NCBI RefSeq assembly: GCF_010645065.1
Contig: NZ_JAADZW010000007.1
Location: 62,001-126,000 of the forward strand
Length of the DNA stretch: 64,000 nt
Direction of reading: 5' to 3'
From: Flavobacterium fluviatile
GTDB taxonomy: Bacteria; Bacteroidota; Bacteroidia; Flavobacteriales; Flavobacteriaceae
Position numbers and translations under genes: made by a program. The notes under the pieces are model-generated. The model was not told the DNA's origin and did not search any database. It saw nothing but the letters and a program-made list of their open reading frames with translations. Numbering within the stretch: the stretch's first letter is position 1; the number at the start of each line of letters is the position of its first letter. This document shows, one piece after another, positions 33,457-42,926 of this stretch.

Positions 33457-34407
33457 ATGAAAGTATTAGCGAATGACGGAATTTCAAAAAGTGGAATTCT
33501 AGCTTTAGAAAAAGGTGGATTTGAAGTTATCACTACAAAAGTAGCTCAGGAACAAGTTGCTAACTTTATTAATGAAAACAATGTTGACGTGATTTTAGTT
33601 CGTAGTGCAACTAAAGTCCGCAAAGATATTATCGACGCCTGTCCAGGTATCAAAATCATCGGACGTGGTGGTGTTGGTATGGACAATATCGATGTTGATT
33701 ATGCTAAAAGCAAAGGAATTCACGTAATCAACACTCCTGCTTCTTCATCAGAATCTGTTGCTGAATTAGTATTCGGACACTTACTTTCCGGTGTTCGTTT
33801 TTTACATGATTCAAACAGAAATATGCCTCTTGAAGGAGATTCAAACTTTGATGGTTTGAAGAAAGCATACGCTAACGGAACTGAGTTAAGAGGAAAAACA
33901 TTAGGTATTGTTGGTATTGGCCGTATTGGTCAGGCAACTGCAAAAATGGCTCTTGGTTTAGGTATGAAAGTTATTGCTGCCGATGGATTTATTCCGTCTG
34001 TAGATGTAAAAGTTGAGTTTTTTGATGGTCAGTCTATTACGACAACTATTGTTCCTCAGTCTTTAGAGTCATTATTAAAAGAATCTGATTTCATCACTTT
34101 GCACGTTCCTGCTCAGGATGGTTATATCATTGGTGAGAAAGAATTTGAAATCATGAAAAATGGTGTTGGAATCGTAAACTGTGCACGTGGTGGTGTTATT
34201 GATGAAGTAGCACTTGTAAAAGCTTTAGATTCAGGAAAAGTGGCATTTGCAGGATTAGACGTTTTTGAAAACGAACCAAAACCTGAAATGGCAATTTTAA
34301 TGCATTCTAAAATATCACTGACTCCTCATATTGGAGCTGCAACTGGAGAAGCTCAGGACAGAATTGGTACTGAATTGGCATCACAAATCATTACTTTATT
34401 GAGTTAA
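33457..34407 (+). CDS. serA: D-3-phosphoglycerate dehydrogenase (short form)
   Basis: The enzyme oxidises 3-phosphoglycerate to 3-phosphohydroxypyruvate with NAD, the first step in serine synthesis. The 316-residue protein has the split catalytic domain around a Rossmann domain: GRGGVGMDNIDVDYA, GIVGIGRIGQATAKMAL with the dinucleotide motif, VNCARGGVIDE (catalytic Arg) and SLTPHIGAAT (catalytic His). It lacks the C-terminal ACT or ASB domains, so serine feedback through ACT is not expected. Position after serC supports the serine role over other 2-hydroxyacid dehydrogenases. Confidence 0.92.
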   Translation: MKVLANDGISKSGILALEKGGFEVITTKVAQEQVANFINENNVDVILVRSATKVRKDIIDACPGIKIIGRGGVGMDNIDVDYAKSKGIHVINTPASSSESVAELVFGHLLSGVRFLHDSNRNMPLEGDSNFDGLKKAYANGTELRGKTLGIVGIGRIGQATAKMALGLGMKVIAADGFIPSVDVKVEFFDGQSITTTIVPQSLESLLKESDFITLHVPAQDGYIIGEKEFEIMKNGVGIVNCARGGVIDEVALVKALDSGKVAFAGLDVFENEPKPEMAILMHSKISLTPHIGAATGEAQDRIGTELASQIITLLS

Positions 34408-34430
34408 TCATTATAACTAAATAATTTTGA

Positions 34431-34470
34431 GGGGATTTATTAACGCTGTTTAATAAATCCCTTTTTTTTT
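34431..34470 (+). terminator. Rho-independent terminator after serA
   Basis: GGGATTTATTAA and TTAATAAATCCC pair around a CGCTG loop, followed by nine or more T. It closes the serine cluster. Confidence 0.88.
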
Positions 34471-34506
34471 GTTTAAATTTGAGTCTAATCTAAACACTAA
34501 AAAACC

Positions 34507-35067
34507 ATGCTAGATCAATTAACCCAGTTAGTACAGCAATTCGGAGGAGATGCTGTTGTAAAAAATAACGCCATTCCAAATGAACAGAATGAAGATGTAA
34601 TGAACGAAACAGGCAATTCTATTTTTTCAGGACTTCAAAAAATTGTTTCAGAAGGCGGAGGAGAACAGTTAGCAGCCTTGTTTAACGGAAATTCAATTGA
34701 CAGTTCAAATCCGGTAGTGCAACAGCTAAGTCAGCAATTATCCGGAAATCTTGGTGAAAAATTTGGGCTAAGCAGTGATACTTCTTCCAATGTTGCAGGA
34801 AATATGATTCCGCAGATTTTAAATTCTTTGGTTAAAAAAGCTAAAGACCCTAAAGACGGAAGTTTTCAAATTTCAGATATTATAAATGCGGTCACAGGAA
34901 ACAGCAGTCAGGCTTCGGGAATTATGGATACAATCTCAAAATATGGAATGCAGTTTGGGTTAGATCAAAATGCAGATGGCAAGGTTGACGTAGCTGATGT
35001 TCTTGTTGTTACTAAAAGCAGTGGTGGAATAGCCGGATTCATAGGCAAATTATTCAGACGTAAATAA
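34507..35067 (+). CDS. DUF937-like protein with EF-hand-like loop
   Basis: A 186-residue protein rich in Gln, Asn, Ser and Gly. Residues about 1-110 fit the DUF937 layout of helices with conserved LGEKFGLSSD and VAGNMIPQILNSLVKKA, known from YidB-type proteins. A calcium-binding loop of the EF-hand or dockerin kind is at DQNADGKVDVADV (about residues 157-169), followed by a Gly-rich segment and a basic end (KLFRRK). No signal peptide is clear, so it is probably cytoplasmic. Function is unknown. Confidence 0.78.
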   Translation: MLDQLTQLVQQFGGDAVVKNNAIPNEQNEDVMNETGNSIFSGLQKIVSEGGGEQLAALFNGNSIDSSNPVVQQLSQQLSGNLGEKFGLSSDTSSNVAGNMIPQILNSLVKKAKDPKDGSFQISDIINAVTGNSSQASGIMDTISKYGMQFGLDQNADGKVDVADVLVVTKSSGGIAGFIGKLFRRK

Positions 35068-35090
35068 TATTTTTTTTCAAAATACTCAGG

Positions 35091-35121
35091 AGCTGTTTAT
35101 CGAAATGTAGGCAGCTTTTTT
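35091..35121 (+). terminator. Weak terminator after the DUF937-like gene
   Basis: AGCTG and CAGCT pair around a long loop and are followed by a T run. The stem is short, hence the low score. Confidence 0.4.
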
Positions 35122-35215
35122 TTATTAATATTAATTACAACAGTGTCCTTATACAATGTTAAATAATAAACAGCATCATCCCTTTTTCCGTAAATTTAAA
35201 ACTCAAATTTAAGCC

Positions 35216-35653
35216 ATGAAAAATTTCGTTTACATATTAGGGATTTTATTTACCATTATTGCATGTTCGACATCATCTAATAAGTCAATAGCAACAACTG
35301 ATGCTCAAGTAAAAACATCTCTAAACGATACGGTCCGTATCGCCAATGATTCTCTAGAATATGAAGTTATCATTATAGATAATGGCTTTAGTTTCTGGCT
35401 GGCATCCACCGCATTACCCCGAAATTATTATTCATTAACCTATCTGGAAAATAAAAATCAGATTTATGTAACTGAATGGAACAACCGTGTTTTACAGCCT
35501 CAGCGATATAACCCAAATTTATACGAAATGGCAATAGACTATCAGCCCCACATTAGATACGGCTATGAAGTAAACTATCTGATCTACAATTATATGATTT
35601 ATTTTCAAAATACTTACAAACAAAGGCTGGGAGGTTACGTTCCTTCCAGATAA
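35216..35653 (+). CDS. Lipoprotein, DUF6146-like
   Basis: A 145-residue protein with a lipoprotein signal (IIACS, Cys17) and a Tyr/Asn-rich mature part. The conserved pattern EVIIIDNGFSFWLASTALPRNYYS and the end YLIYNYMIYFQNTYKQRLGG match the family I know as DUF6146, typical of Flavobacteriaceae and usually next to a DUF6787 gene, as here. It should be anchored in the outer membrane. Function is unknown. Confidence 0.75.
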   Translation: MKNFVYILGILFTIIACSTSSNKSIATTDAQVKTSLNDTVRIANDSLEYEVIIIDNGFSFWLASTALPRNYYSLTYLENKNQIYVTEWNNRVLQPQRYNPNLYEMAIDYQPHIRYGYEVNYLIYNYMIYFQNTYKQRLGGYVPSR

Positions 35654-35685
35654 TGTTACTATATTTGTAATCATTCCAAACAAAA

Positions 35686-35988
35686 ATGAATCGATTAAAG
35701 CAGCGCTGGGGAGTAACCTCTAACTTTCAACTTATCATCATATTCATTGTTTTTGCCATCACCGGATCGGCATCAGCATGGCTGTCCAGACCTTTTTGTG
35801 AATGGCTTAATATTACCAAAGAAGATTTTGGCGGATGGTTTACCCTTATCCGACTAATAATTATCTTTCCTATTTATCAGGTGCTTCTTGTTGCAATAGG
35901 AACACTATTTGGGCAATTCCGTTTTTTCTGGAACTTCGAAAAGAAAATGCTTAAAGGCATGGGATTTGGTTTTTTATTTAAAGACTGA
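35686..35988 (+). CDS. Small membrane protein, DUF6787-like
   Basis: A 100-residue protein with two helices (about 15-35 and 48-75) and the conserved C-terminus FRFFWNFEKKMLKGMGFGFLF, which marks the DUF6787 family. It starts 32 bases after the DUF6146-like lipoprotein gene on the same strand, so the pair is likely co-transcribed. Function is unknown. Confidence 0.78.
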   Translation: MNRLKQRWGVTSNFQLIIIFIVFAITGSASAWLSRPFCEWLNITKEDFGGWFTLIRLIIIFPIYQVLLVAIGTLFGQFRFFWNFEKKMLKGMGFGFLFKD

Positions 35989-35999
35989 TTTTCTTTTCA

Positions 36000-36066
36000 G
36001 ACCGACAGGATATTTTTTCGATGTAATAAAATTCTGTATTTCAATACAGAACGGTCTATTTTTTTG
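36000..36066 (+). terminator. Terminator after the DUF6787-like gene
   Basis: AGACCG and CGGTCT flank a good inner hairpin, TTCTGTAT-TTCA-ATACAGAA, then ATTTTTTT. It lies some 10 to 80 bases after the stop. The remaining 210 bases before the next gene hold only a promoter-like box. Confidence 0.65.
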
Positions 36067-36209
36067 CATGTAAGCCATGTATTTTTTACTATTTCCAATG
36101 AACACCAGCAATATCAATAATTATTTAAGATTTAATATGCGCAATATAAAAAATTAATTAAGTTACCTTATTAAAACCTCAACCAGAACAGGATGGAACA
36201 GGACAGTTT

Positions 36210-36217
36210 TATTTTTG
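36210..36217 (+). promoter_or_regulatory. -7 box (TATTTTTG) before the lyase gene
   Basis: Matches TAnnTTTG 58 bases before the ATG at 36276. No -33 TTG stands at a good distance. Confidence 0.35.
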
Positions 36218-36275
36218 ATATTTTAAAACTTTACGTTTAAGATAAATTCTTTACTAACAAAACCAACCAAACCAC

Positions 36276-39065
36276 ATGTTCAACAATACCTTAAAATTAT
36301 CGTTTGTAATGGCGGCAATTTGCCTTACAATGTCAACGACAAAGATTTTTGCTCAAAATCCGGTAGTGAAAATTGATTTTGATCATACTGGAAGACCAAC
36401 TGCAGAAGTTACAGATCCTGATTACTCAAGATGGGCATTTACATCTGCTACGCCAGCTCTCAACACTGAAAGTTTTACAGAAAAAGGCATAACATTCACT
36501 GCAACCAGAGTTGGAGACAAAGGAGATGCATTAGGAACTAATTACTATAAAGTTGGTGTTCAATCTCCAAATTATGCAAGATTAGTTGGTGACGGACTTA
36601 CAGTGAAAGGAACAACTGCAAAAGACGGAGGACAAATAGAACTTCGTATTAGCGGATTAGCTACAGGAAAACATACATTGCTCGTTTTTTTAAATGTAGT
36701 TGATAGTGAAACCAACACTTATAGCCCTATCGATATTTCTACTGATGGAAATTTAGTGATGGACAACGTAATACCAACCATAAGAGCATTAACTCCATAC
36801 ACTGCAAAATCTGTCTATTTAAATTTACAAGCCACAGTAGGACAAGATGTTGTAATTCTTTTTGCTGCTGATATAAATACCAATGACACCTATAAAAATG
36901 TCATGATAAACGGAATTGAATTAAATACTCCTGATATCAACATTCAAGCGACTAATCCTAAACCATTACATAATGATGAACATGTAGAATTAAATTCTGG
37001 AACGAAATTATTACAATGGAATACTGCCAAAGAAGCGATTTCCCATAATATTTATTTTGGTACTACATTAGCAGCTGTTGAAGCAGCTAACACATCCTCA
37101 CCTGAATATAAAGGCAACCAGCCGAAAGCAAATACTTCTTATCAATTAAAGGGATTATACACAGGAGAGACCTACTATTGGAGAGTAGACGAGGTTTTAG
37201 CAAACAATGAAATTGTAAAAGGAAATATATGGTTTTTCCGTCCTGCACAGCTTGCATTTCCAGATGCAGAAGGATATGGCCGTTTTGCCCGTGGCGGAAG
37301 AGGCGGAAAAGTAGTAGCCGTGACCAATCTAAATGACAGCGGTCCGGGAAGTTTACGTGAAGCTGTTACAAACGATATTGGTCCAAGAACTATTGTTTTT
37401 AATACATCGGGAATCATTCAACTTGAATCTCGTTTGGTATCAAATCAGCCTTATGTAACAATTGCTGGTCAAACTGCTCCCGGAAAAGGAATTTGTATTC
37501 GTAAAGCTCCATTTGGTATAACAGGAAATGATGCTGTAGTTCAAAATATAAGAGTTAGATTAGGTGGAGGAGCGACTTTTGATGGGATGGGTTTAACTGG
37601 TGCCAATTACAGTATTATTGATCATTGTTCTATTAGCTGGACTATCGACGAAGCTTTTAGTTCCCGTTCTGGAAAGAATATCACATTGCAAAAAACCCTT
37701 ATATCTGAAGCATTGAATGCGGCCGGACATCAAAATTACCCCGCCGGAACCGAGCACGGTTATGCTGCTACAATTGGTGGTGATATTGGAAGTTTTCACC
37801 ATAACCTTTTAGCACATTGCTATGGACGTAACTGGAGTTTAGGTGGAGGTTTAGAAGGAGCTGCCTACGGTGGCAGAATGGATATAACCAACAATGTAGT
37901 TTACAATTGGGGAAGCAGAACAACTGATGGCGGTACAAAAGAAGTTAATTTTGTGAATAATTATTATAAGCCGGGTGCCGGTTCCAAAATATTTGTTGCC
38001 TTTTCTGCAGATAACGAAAATGTAGGTACAGGAATGCAGCGCTGTTATTTTAACGGAAATGTAATGCCGGGCTATTTTGACGAAAGCAATCAGACTGTCG
38101 GAAGAAGATCTACTTATAAAAATGGCGCTACTAATACTTACGATAATTTTGTCAATGCACCATTTTTCCCTTCGTATGTAACCACACAATCTGCGAAAAC
38201 CGCCTATAAAATTGTACTATCTGATGTTGGGTGTATCCAGCCTGAATTTGATCAACACGATCAAAGGATGATTACAGAAACATTAAACGGAACTTATACT
38301 TACAGAGGAAGTGTTACCAATAAACCAGGATTTCCTGATAACGAATCTGATGTCGGTGGATACGAAACATATCCTGAAATTGTCAGAGACGCAAACTGGG
38401 ATACGGATCAGGACGGATTGCCTAACTGGTGGGAAACAATTATTGGAACCAATCTAAATTCGGGTATCGGAGATTTTTCAGATTCAAATGCTGATACAGA
38501 CTTAGACGGATACACCAATTTAGATTTATATCTACAATGGATGTCCCTGCCTCATTATGATTCTCCAACCGGAAATAAAGTGGATATTGATATTCAGAAG
38601 CTATCAAGAGGATTTACAAGCGTTGTAAATTATTCACTTTCAAATGTTGTAAACGGTAATGCAACGCTTAATGGCAATATTGTAGCTTTTACACCAAATA
38701 CAACAGGTTTATGTTCTTTCGATTTTACGGTTACAGATAATGAAGGAGCAAGTATGACCCGCAAAGTCAATATCGTTAGTGGCTACAGTTCTACTTTATC
38801 AGTAGAAAAACCAATCAAAGAAAACACATCTTTTAATGTTTGGCCTGTGCCTAATAACGGTTCATTTACTGTGCTGATGGAAAATAACGGAAGCAATGCA
38901 GAACTTAAAATCTTTGATATTTTAGGAAAAGAAGTGATGAAAAGAAAAATCAACGGAAAAATACCAGAAAACATCAATTTAAAATCAAAAGGAGTGTTCA
39001 TCCTAAAAGTTTCTGATCCTGAAACAAAAGCAATTTTACATAGCAAAAAAATTATAGTACAATAA
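36276..39065 (+). CDS. Secreted pectate-lyase-like protein with T9SS sorting domain
   Basis: A 929-residue modular enzyme. A signal peptide (about 1-26, ending FAQ) is followed by a beta-sandwich, perhaps carbohydrate-binding (30-210), an FN3-like domain (about 230-325; ISHNIYFGTTLAAVEAAN, TYYWRVDEV), and a right-handed beta-helix (about 330-690) typical of pectate lyases (AFPDAEGYGRFARGGRGG, GPGSLREAV, IIDHCSISWTIDEAF). A calcium-binding segment follows (DTDQDGLPNWWE, DTDLDGYTN), an Ig-like domain, and a type A T9SS C-terminal domain (FNVWPVPNNGSF, IFDILGKEV, KSKGVFILKV). It should be secreted by T9SS and act on pectin-like polymers. It stands alone, without susCD or other CAZyme genes. Confidence 0.9.
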   Translation: MFNNTLKLSFVMAAICLTMSTTKIFAQNPVVKIDFDHTGRPTAEVTDPDYSRWAFTSATPALNTESFTEKGITFTATRVGDKGDALGTNYYKVGVQSPNYARLVGDGLTVKGTTAKDGGQIELRISGLATGKHTLLVFLNVVDSETNTYSPIDISTDGNLVMDNVIPTIRALTPYTAKSVYLNLQATVGQDVVILFAADINTNDTYKNVMINGIELNTPDINIQATNPKPLHNDEHVELNSGTKLLQWNTAKEAISHNIYFGTTLAAVEAANTSSPEYKGNQPKANTSYQLKGLYTGETYYWRVDEVLANNEIVKGNIWFFRPAQLAFPDAEGYGRFARGGRGGKVVAVTNLNDSGPGSLREAVTNDIGPRTIVFNTSGIIQLESRLVSNQPYVTIAGQTAPGKGICIRKAPFGITGNDAVVQNIRVRLGGGATFDGMGLTGANYSIIDHCSISWTIDEAFSSRSGKNITLQKTLISEALNAAGHQNYPAGTEHGYAATIGGDIGSFHHNLLAHCYGRNWSLGGGLEGAAYGGRMDITNNVVYNWGSRTTDGGTKEVNFVNNYYKPGAGSKIFVAFSADNENVGTGMQRCYFNGNVMPGYFDESNQTVGRRSTYKNGATNTYDNFVNAPFFPSYVTTQSAKTAYKIVLSDVGCIQPEFDQHDQRMITETLNGTYTYRGSVTNKPGFPDNESDVGGYETYPEIVRDANWDTDQDGLPNWWETIIGTNLNSGIGDFSDSNADTDLDGYTNLDLYLQWMSLPHYDSPTGNKVDIDIQKLSRGFTSVVNYSLSNVVNGNATLNGNIVAFTPNTTGLCSFDFTVTDNEGASMTRKVNIVSGYSSTLSVEKPIKENTSFNVWPVPNNGSFTVLMENNGSNAELKIFDILGKEVMKRKINGKIPENINLKSKGVFILKVSDPETKAILHSKKIIVQ

Positions 39066-39090
39066 GTTTAAGTTTAGTTTTTTTAGTTTG

Positions 39091-39120
39091 AAAATGGCAG
39101 CCTGAGAAGCTGCCATTTTT
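39091..39120. terminator. Bidirectional terminator
   Basis: AAAATGGCAG and CTGCCATTTT pair perfectly around CCTGAGAAG. It separates the lyase gene from the convergent small membrane protein gene, whose stop touches it. Confidence 0.8.
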
Positions 39121-39415
39121 ATCGTAATTCTTTTTGTTTCTGAAAAAAGTAAGTGTAAATCCACGTAATGGTAAAGGACGGAATAACATCTGTAAATGGA
39201 ATTATCTCTTCTACAAAAGTCAAAATACCAGCCACACGCCCTACCCTTCCCTTGTACATTCTTGCCATAATAAAGCCTGCAATTGGTGCCCAAATCACAT
39301 CTGAAAACTCTCCAATAAGAGGAATCGAAAAAGAAATCATCCCAATTCCGTCCAAAAGCAAACCAATTAATAATTTTTGTATTCTGTTATCTTCAATAAC
39401 TTTCAGGTCCTGCAT
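39119..39415 (-). CDS. Small membrane protein
   Basis: A 98-residue protein with two hydrophobic segments (about 15-35 and 38-51, then 75-90) separated by the short basic loop ARMYKGRVGR. The pattern IQKLLIGLLLDGIGMISFSIPLIGEFSDVIWAPI looks conserved in Bacteroidota, but I know no family name for certain. Its ATG lies 186 bases from the divergent LolD-like gene. Confidence 0.7.
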   Translation of the reverse strand: MQDLKVIEDNRIQKLLIGLLLDGIGMISFSIPLIGEFSDVIWAPIAGFIMARMYKGRVGRVAGILTFVEEIIPFTDVIPSFTITWIYTYFFQKQKELR

Positions 39416-39601
39416 GATATGATAATTTAAGTTACATTCAAAATTAAAAATAATGCATTGGAATACCTTATTTCTTAAGATGAATTAATTCCTAAATTCC
39501 CATCCCAGCAAACTCAACGATAAAATTTAGACTCATAAAATTCTGTTATACCATTTTAATATCGGCAGAATCTTTGTTTCTTTGTAAAAAACAGTTTCCA
39601 G

Positions 39602-40267
39602 ATGATACACGCAAAAAACATACATAAATTCTATGATAAGCTTGAAGTTTTAAAAGGAGTTGATTTGCATATTCAAAAAGGGGAAATTGTTTCAATTGTT
39701 GGTGCATCCGGTGCCGGAAAGACAACTTTACTGCACATTTTAGGAACTTTAGACCAACCTGAAAAATCAAAACCAGAAACTTCTTTAACAATTAACGGTG
39801 AAAATATTTTAGGTCTGAATGACAAAGCTTTATCAAAATTTAGAAACCTGAATTTAGGATTTATTTTCCAGTTCCACCAGCTGTTACCTGAGTTTACTGC
39901 TCTTGAAAATGTTTGCATTCCTGCATATATTGCTGGCAAAAAGCCTTCTGAGACAGAAACAGAGGCTAAAAAACTGCTGGATTATCTGGGCTTGTCTCAC
40001 AGGATTAATCATAAACCAGGCGAACTTTCCGGCGGAGAACAACAGCGCGTAGCAGTAGCAAGAGCATTAATCAATAAACCAGATGTGATTTTTGCAGATG
40101 AGCCTTCAGGGAATCTTGACACCCAATCTGCCGAAAATTTACATCAATTGTTTTTTCAGCTTCGGAATGAATTTGGACAAACTTTTGTAATTGTAACTCA
40201 TAACGAAGAACTTGCAAATATGGCTGATAGAAAATTAGTGATGTCTGACGGGCAAATTATATCTTAA
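39602..40267 (+). CDS. ABC transporter ATP-binding protein, LolD-like
   Basis: A 221-residue ATPase of the MacB/LolD branch. Walker A is GASGAGKTT, the Q-loop is [18 protein letters not shown], the signature is [15 protein letters not shown], Walker B is [12 protein letters not shown], and the switch His is in VIVTHNEEL. LolD drives release of lipoproteins from the inner membrane. The LolC/E-type permease is not in the window, so the partner must be elsewhere and the assignment rests on sequence alone. One base separates its stop from the next gene. Confidence 0.88.
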   Translation: MIHAKNIHKFYDKLEVLKGVDLHIQKGEIVSIVGASGAGKTTLLHILGTLDQPEKSKPETSLTINGENILGLNDKALSKFRNLNLGFIFQFHQLLPEFTALENVCIPAYIAGKKPSETETEAKKLLDYLGLSHRINHKPGELSGGEQQRVAVARALINKPDVIFADEPSGNLDTQSAENLHQLFFQLRNEFGQTFVIVTHNEELANMADRKLVMSDGQIIS

Positions 40268-40268
40268 G

Positions 40269-41969
40269 ATGTTTTTGATTTTTCTAAGTTGGATTTACAT
40301 TCTTTTCACCACAATAAATTTTGGTTTTATCTTTGACAAAATTATCGGTATAAAAAATAATAATTTTGTCGTAACTTCAATATTAGGTCTTTTTTTTACC
40401 ACAATTTTAGCCAGTTTCTGGGCAATTTTCGGAAGAATAAACATTGAATTTCACCTTGTTTTATTGTTCTTCAACATACTGTTGGTACTTAAATACAAGT
40501 TCACAATTTTAAAAATTCACAAACAATTTTTACTTGATTTTAAAAAACTAGAAAAAGTTTTAAAATTAATTCTGATCTTAATTACTCTTTTAATTATAGC
40601 ACAATGTAGTACTGCTCCTTTTGTAATTGACAACGAATCTTATTACATTCAGACCATAAAATGGCTTAACGAATATGGTTTTGTAAAAGGAATTGCAAAT
40701 TTGCATATTTACCTGGGTCAAACAAGTGGCTGGCATATTACACAGAGTATTTTTAATTTTTCGTTTTTATATAAAAACTTCAATGATTTAAGTGGTTTTT
40801 GTTTGTTTTTAGGCAGCATTTTTTCTGTTCAAAAACTAAATGAATATTACCGGAACAATAATACAAGCCATCTAATTACAGGTTTATTTCCCATCTTTAC
40901 TGTTTTTCTGTTCCAATTTATAAGTGCGCCATCTCCTGATATTCCGGTTTATGTTTTTTCATTTATACTTTTTTTCTATTTTCTGGAAAACTTCAAAAAG
41001 GTAACTCCGGAAATATTTAATCTGACTGTAATTTTAACGCTGTTTTTAGTTTATATTAAAAATACAACATTAGCTTTAGCCATAATCCCAATCATTTTAT
41101 TTGCGATTCATTTTAAGTTCTTATCAAAAAATCTTTTTAAGCCATTTTTAATTACAGGCTTAGTTTTCTTCATTTTCGTAATAAAAAATATGATTATTTG
41201 TGGCTCTCCTTTATTTCCTTCAAAAATTTTCTACACCCTTAAAACAGATTATGCCATACCTCCCGATATTGAAAGCTTTTATTACAACTTAATTAAATCT
41301 TACGGATATTTTACAGATATAAATGAATACAACTCAAGGTCTGCTTTGGATTTGTTTATAAAATGGTTATTACTTCCTAAATTAAACGGTATTTTCAATA
41401 AAACAGTTATTATTTTAATAGCAGTGGTGCCTCTGTTTATTTACAAAAATCAAAATAAAAAAAGTCTCTGGATTCTTTATCTGATAATGGTTTTCCAGCT
41501 GCTTTTGTTTCTTTTAACATCTCCTCAATACCGGTTTTTTATGAACTTTGTGATGTTCTTTTCAATATTTTGCTTAGTAAGTATTGTCAGAAAGAGAAAG
41601 ACAATTGAGATGTTCTTATTCCTATCATTGCTTCCTGCAATAATTATTCTGTTTATGCCTTTAAGCGTAAGCTCTTTTTCAAATCACAATTATATGAGCA
41701 AAACAAGTAGCTTTAAGTTTGAAAATTTAGTTTTTCCACATAAAAACACAAAAAGCAATGCTGCATTTGTTACTTTTAGATTAGGCAATTTCAACTATAA
41801 TTCACCTGTTAACAATGATTTTTTCTGGGCAAACGGTGATGGCAATCTTCCAAGTGTCAATAAAGAACAAATTGATTATTTTGAAAAATACTTTGGAACC
41901 ATTCCTCAAATGCGTACGAACGATTTAAAAGATGGGTTTTACCCAAAAAAAGTACAAAACGATGAATAA
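40269..41969 (+). CDS. Polytopic membrane protein (LIC_10190-like, GT-C-type appearance)
   Basis: A 566-residue protein with about eleven membrane helices over residues 1-480 and a soluble C-terminal tail of about 80 residues. The first outer loop, around residues 115-160, has APFVIDNESYYIQTIKWLNE and TSGWHITQS, an Asp-Glu and His pattern reminiscent of GT-C glycosyltransferases and of the LIC_10190 membrane family. It may transfer sugars from lipid carriers, but that is inference. It sits one base after the LolD-like gene and overlaps the DUF2400 gene by eight bases. AT content appears higher than in its neighbours. Confidence 0.7.
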   Translation: MFLIFLSWIYILFTTINFGFIFDKIIGIKNNNFVVTSILGLFFTTILASFWAIFGRINIEFHLVLLFFNILLVLKYKFTILKIHKQFLLDFKKLEKVLKLILILITLLIIAQCSTAPFVIDNESYYIQTIKWLNEYGFVKGIANLHIYLGQTSGWHITQSIFNFSFLYKNFNDLSGFCLFLGSIFSVQKLNEYYRNNNTSHLITGLFPIFTVFLFQFISAPSPDIPVYVFSFILFFYFLENFKKVTPEIFNLTVILTLFLVYIKNTTLALAIIPIILFAIHFKFLSKNLFKPFLITGLVFFIFVIKNMIICGSPLFPSKIFYTLKTDYAIPPDIESFYYNLIKSYGYFTDINEYNSRSALDLFIKWLLLPKLNGIFNKTVIILIAVVPLFIYKNQNKKSLWILYLIMVFQLLLFLLTSPQYRFFMNFVMFFSIFCLVSIVRKRKTIEMFLFLSLLPAIIILFMPLSVSSFSNHNYMSKTSSFKFENLVFPHKNTKSNAAFVTFRLGNFNYNSPVNNDFFWANGDGNLPSVNKEQIDYFEKYFGTIPQMRTNDLKDGFYPKKVQNDE

Positions 41970-42726
41970 AACTGAGCTAAAGGAATTTCTTGACGAAAAA
42001 GTCAATCAATACAACAACTTCGATTTTATTGAAAGCGACCCGGTGCAAATTCCGCATTTATTTTCGCAGAAAGAGGACATTGAAATTGCCGGTTTTTTAA
42101 GTGCCAGCATTGCATGGGGGAACCGTAAAATGATTATTAAAAATTCGCATCAAATGATGGATTTGATGGGAAACACTCCTTACGATTTTGTTATGTCGCA
42201 TTCTGATTCGGATCTGGAACGATTAGAAAATTTTGTACACCGAACCTTTAACGGAAAAGATTTTGCAGGTTTCATTAAAGGATTACAGCATATTTACAAA
42301 AATCATAATGGATTAGAAGCAGTTTTTGCCAAACATCAGGAAAAAGACAGCCTGCAAAAAAGCATTCATGAATTTAAAAAGTTATTTTTCGAAATTGAAC
42401 ATTTGTCCCGTACGCAGAAACATATTTCAGATCCGCTAAATAATTCTGCTGCAAAACGCATCAACATGTACCTGAGATGGATGGTACGCCAGGATACAAA
42501 AGGAGTCGATCTGGGTATTTGGAAAAACATTTCACCAGCTGCCCTGTCCTGCCCTCTTGACGTTCATTCCGGAAATGTAGCACGAAAGTTAGGACTACTT
42601 TCACGTAAGCAAAATGATGCAAAAGCACTTGCCGAATTAGATTTAAAACTTCGCGAATTAGACCCTAATGACCCTGTGAAATACGACTTCGCCCTCTTTG
42701 GATTAGGAGTTTTTGAAGGATTCTGA
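41962..42726 (+). CDS. TIGR02757 (DUF2400) family protein
   Basis: The ATG at 41962 gives a 254-residue protein; an earlier in-frame ATG at 41932 lies inside the upstream gene. The family core is clear: FLSASIAWGNRKMIIKNS, MGNTPYDFV, and CPLDVHSGNVARKLGL near the end, followed by LRELDPNDPVKYDFALFGLG. The alpha-helical family looks distantly related to HhH-GPD DNA glycosylases, but the reaction is unknown. It closes the three-gene run begun by the LolD-like ATPase. Confidence 0.88.
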   Translation: MNKTELKEFLDEKVNQYNNFDFIESDPVQIPHLFSQKEDIEIAGFLSASIAWGNRKMIIKNSHQMMDLMGNTPYDFVMSHSDSDLERLENFVHRTFNGKDFAGFIKGLQHIYKNHNGLEAVFAKHQEKDSLQKSIHEFKKLFFEIEHLSRTQKHISDPLNNSAAKRINMYLRWMVRQDTKGVDLGIWKNISPAALSCPLDVHSGNVARKLGLLSRKQNDAKALAELDLKLRELDPNDPVKYDFALFGLGVFEGF

Positions 42727-42926
42727 AAAATTTTCTTCACAAAGTTCAACCTTTTAAAATTTAAAACCTTCAGGATTTCATCCATTTAATTCGGATCCCA
42801 GTCCCAAAAAGAGCTTTTTCTTTATTTTTTACTTTTAAAATATTAGTTATCTTTATGTAAAGTCAAATAAAGAAAGAATAGATTATTTGTTAATTTTTAC
42901 AATAACATCAAACGCCTTTTTGTTAA

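Noticed and set aside
39036..39293. Minus-strand frame overlapping the small membrane protein gene at 39119
   Set aside because: The 39119-39415 frame has better helices and start; this one crosses the terminator.
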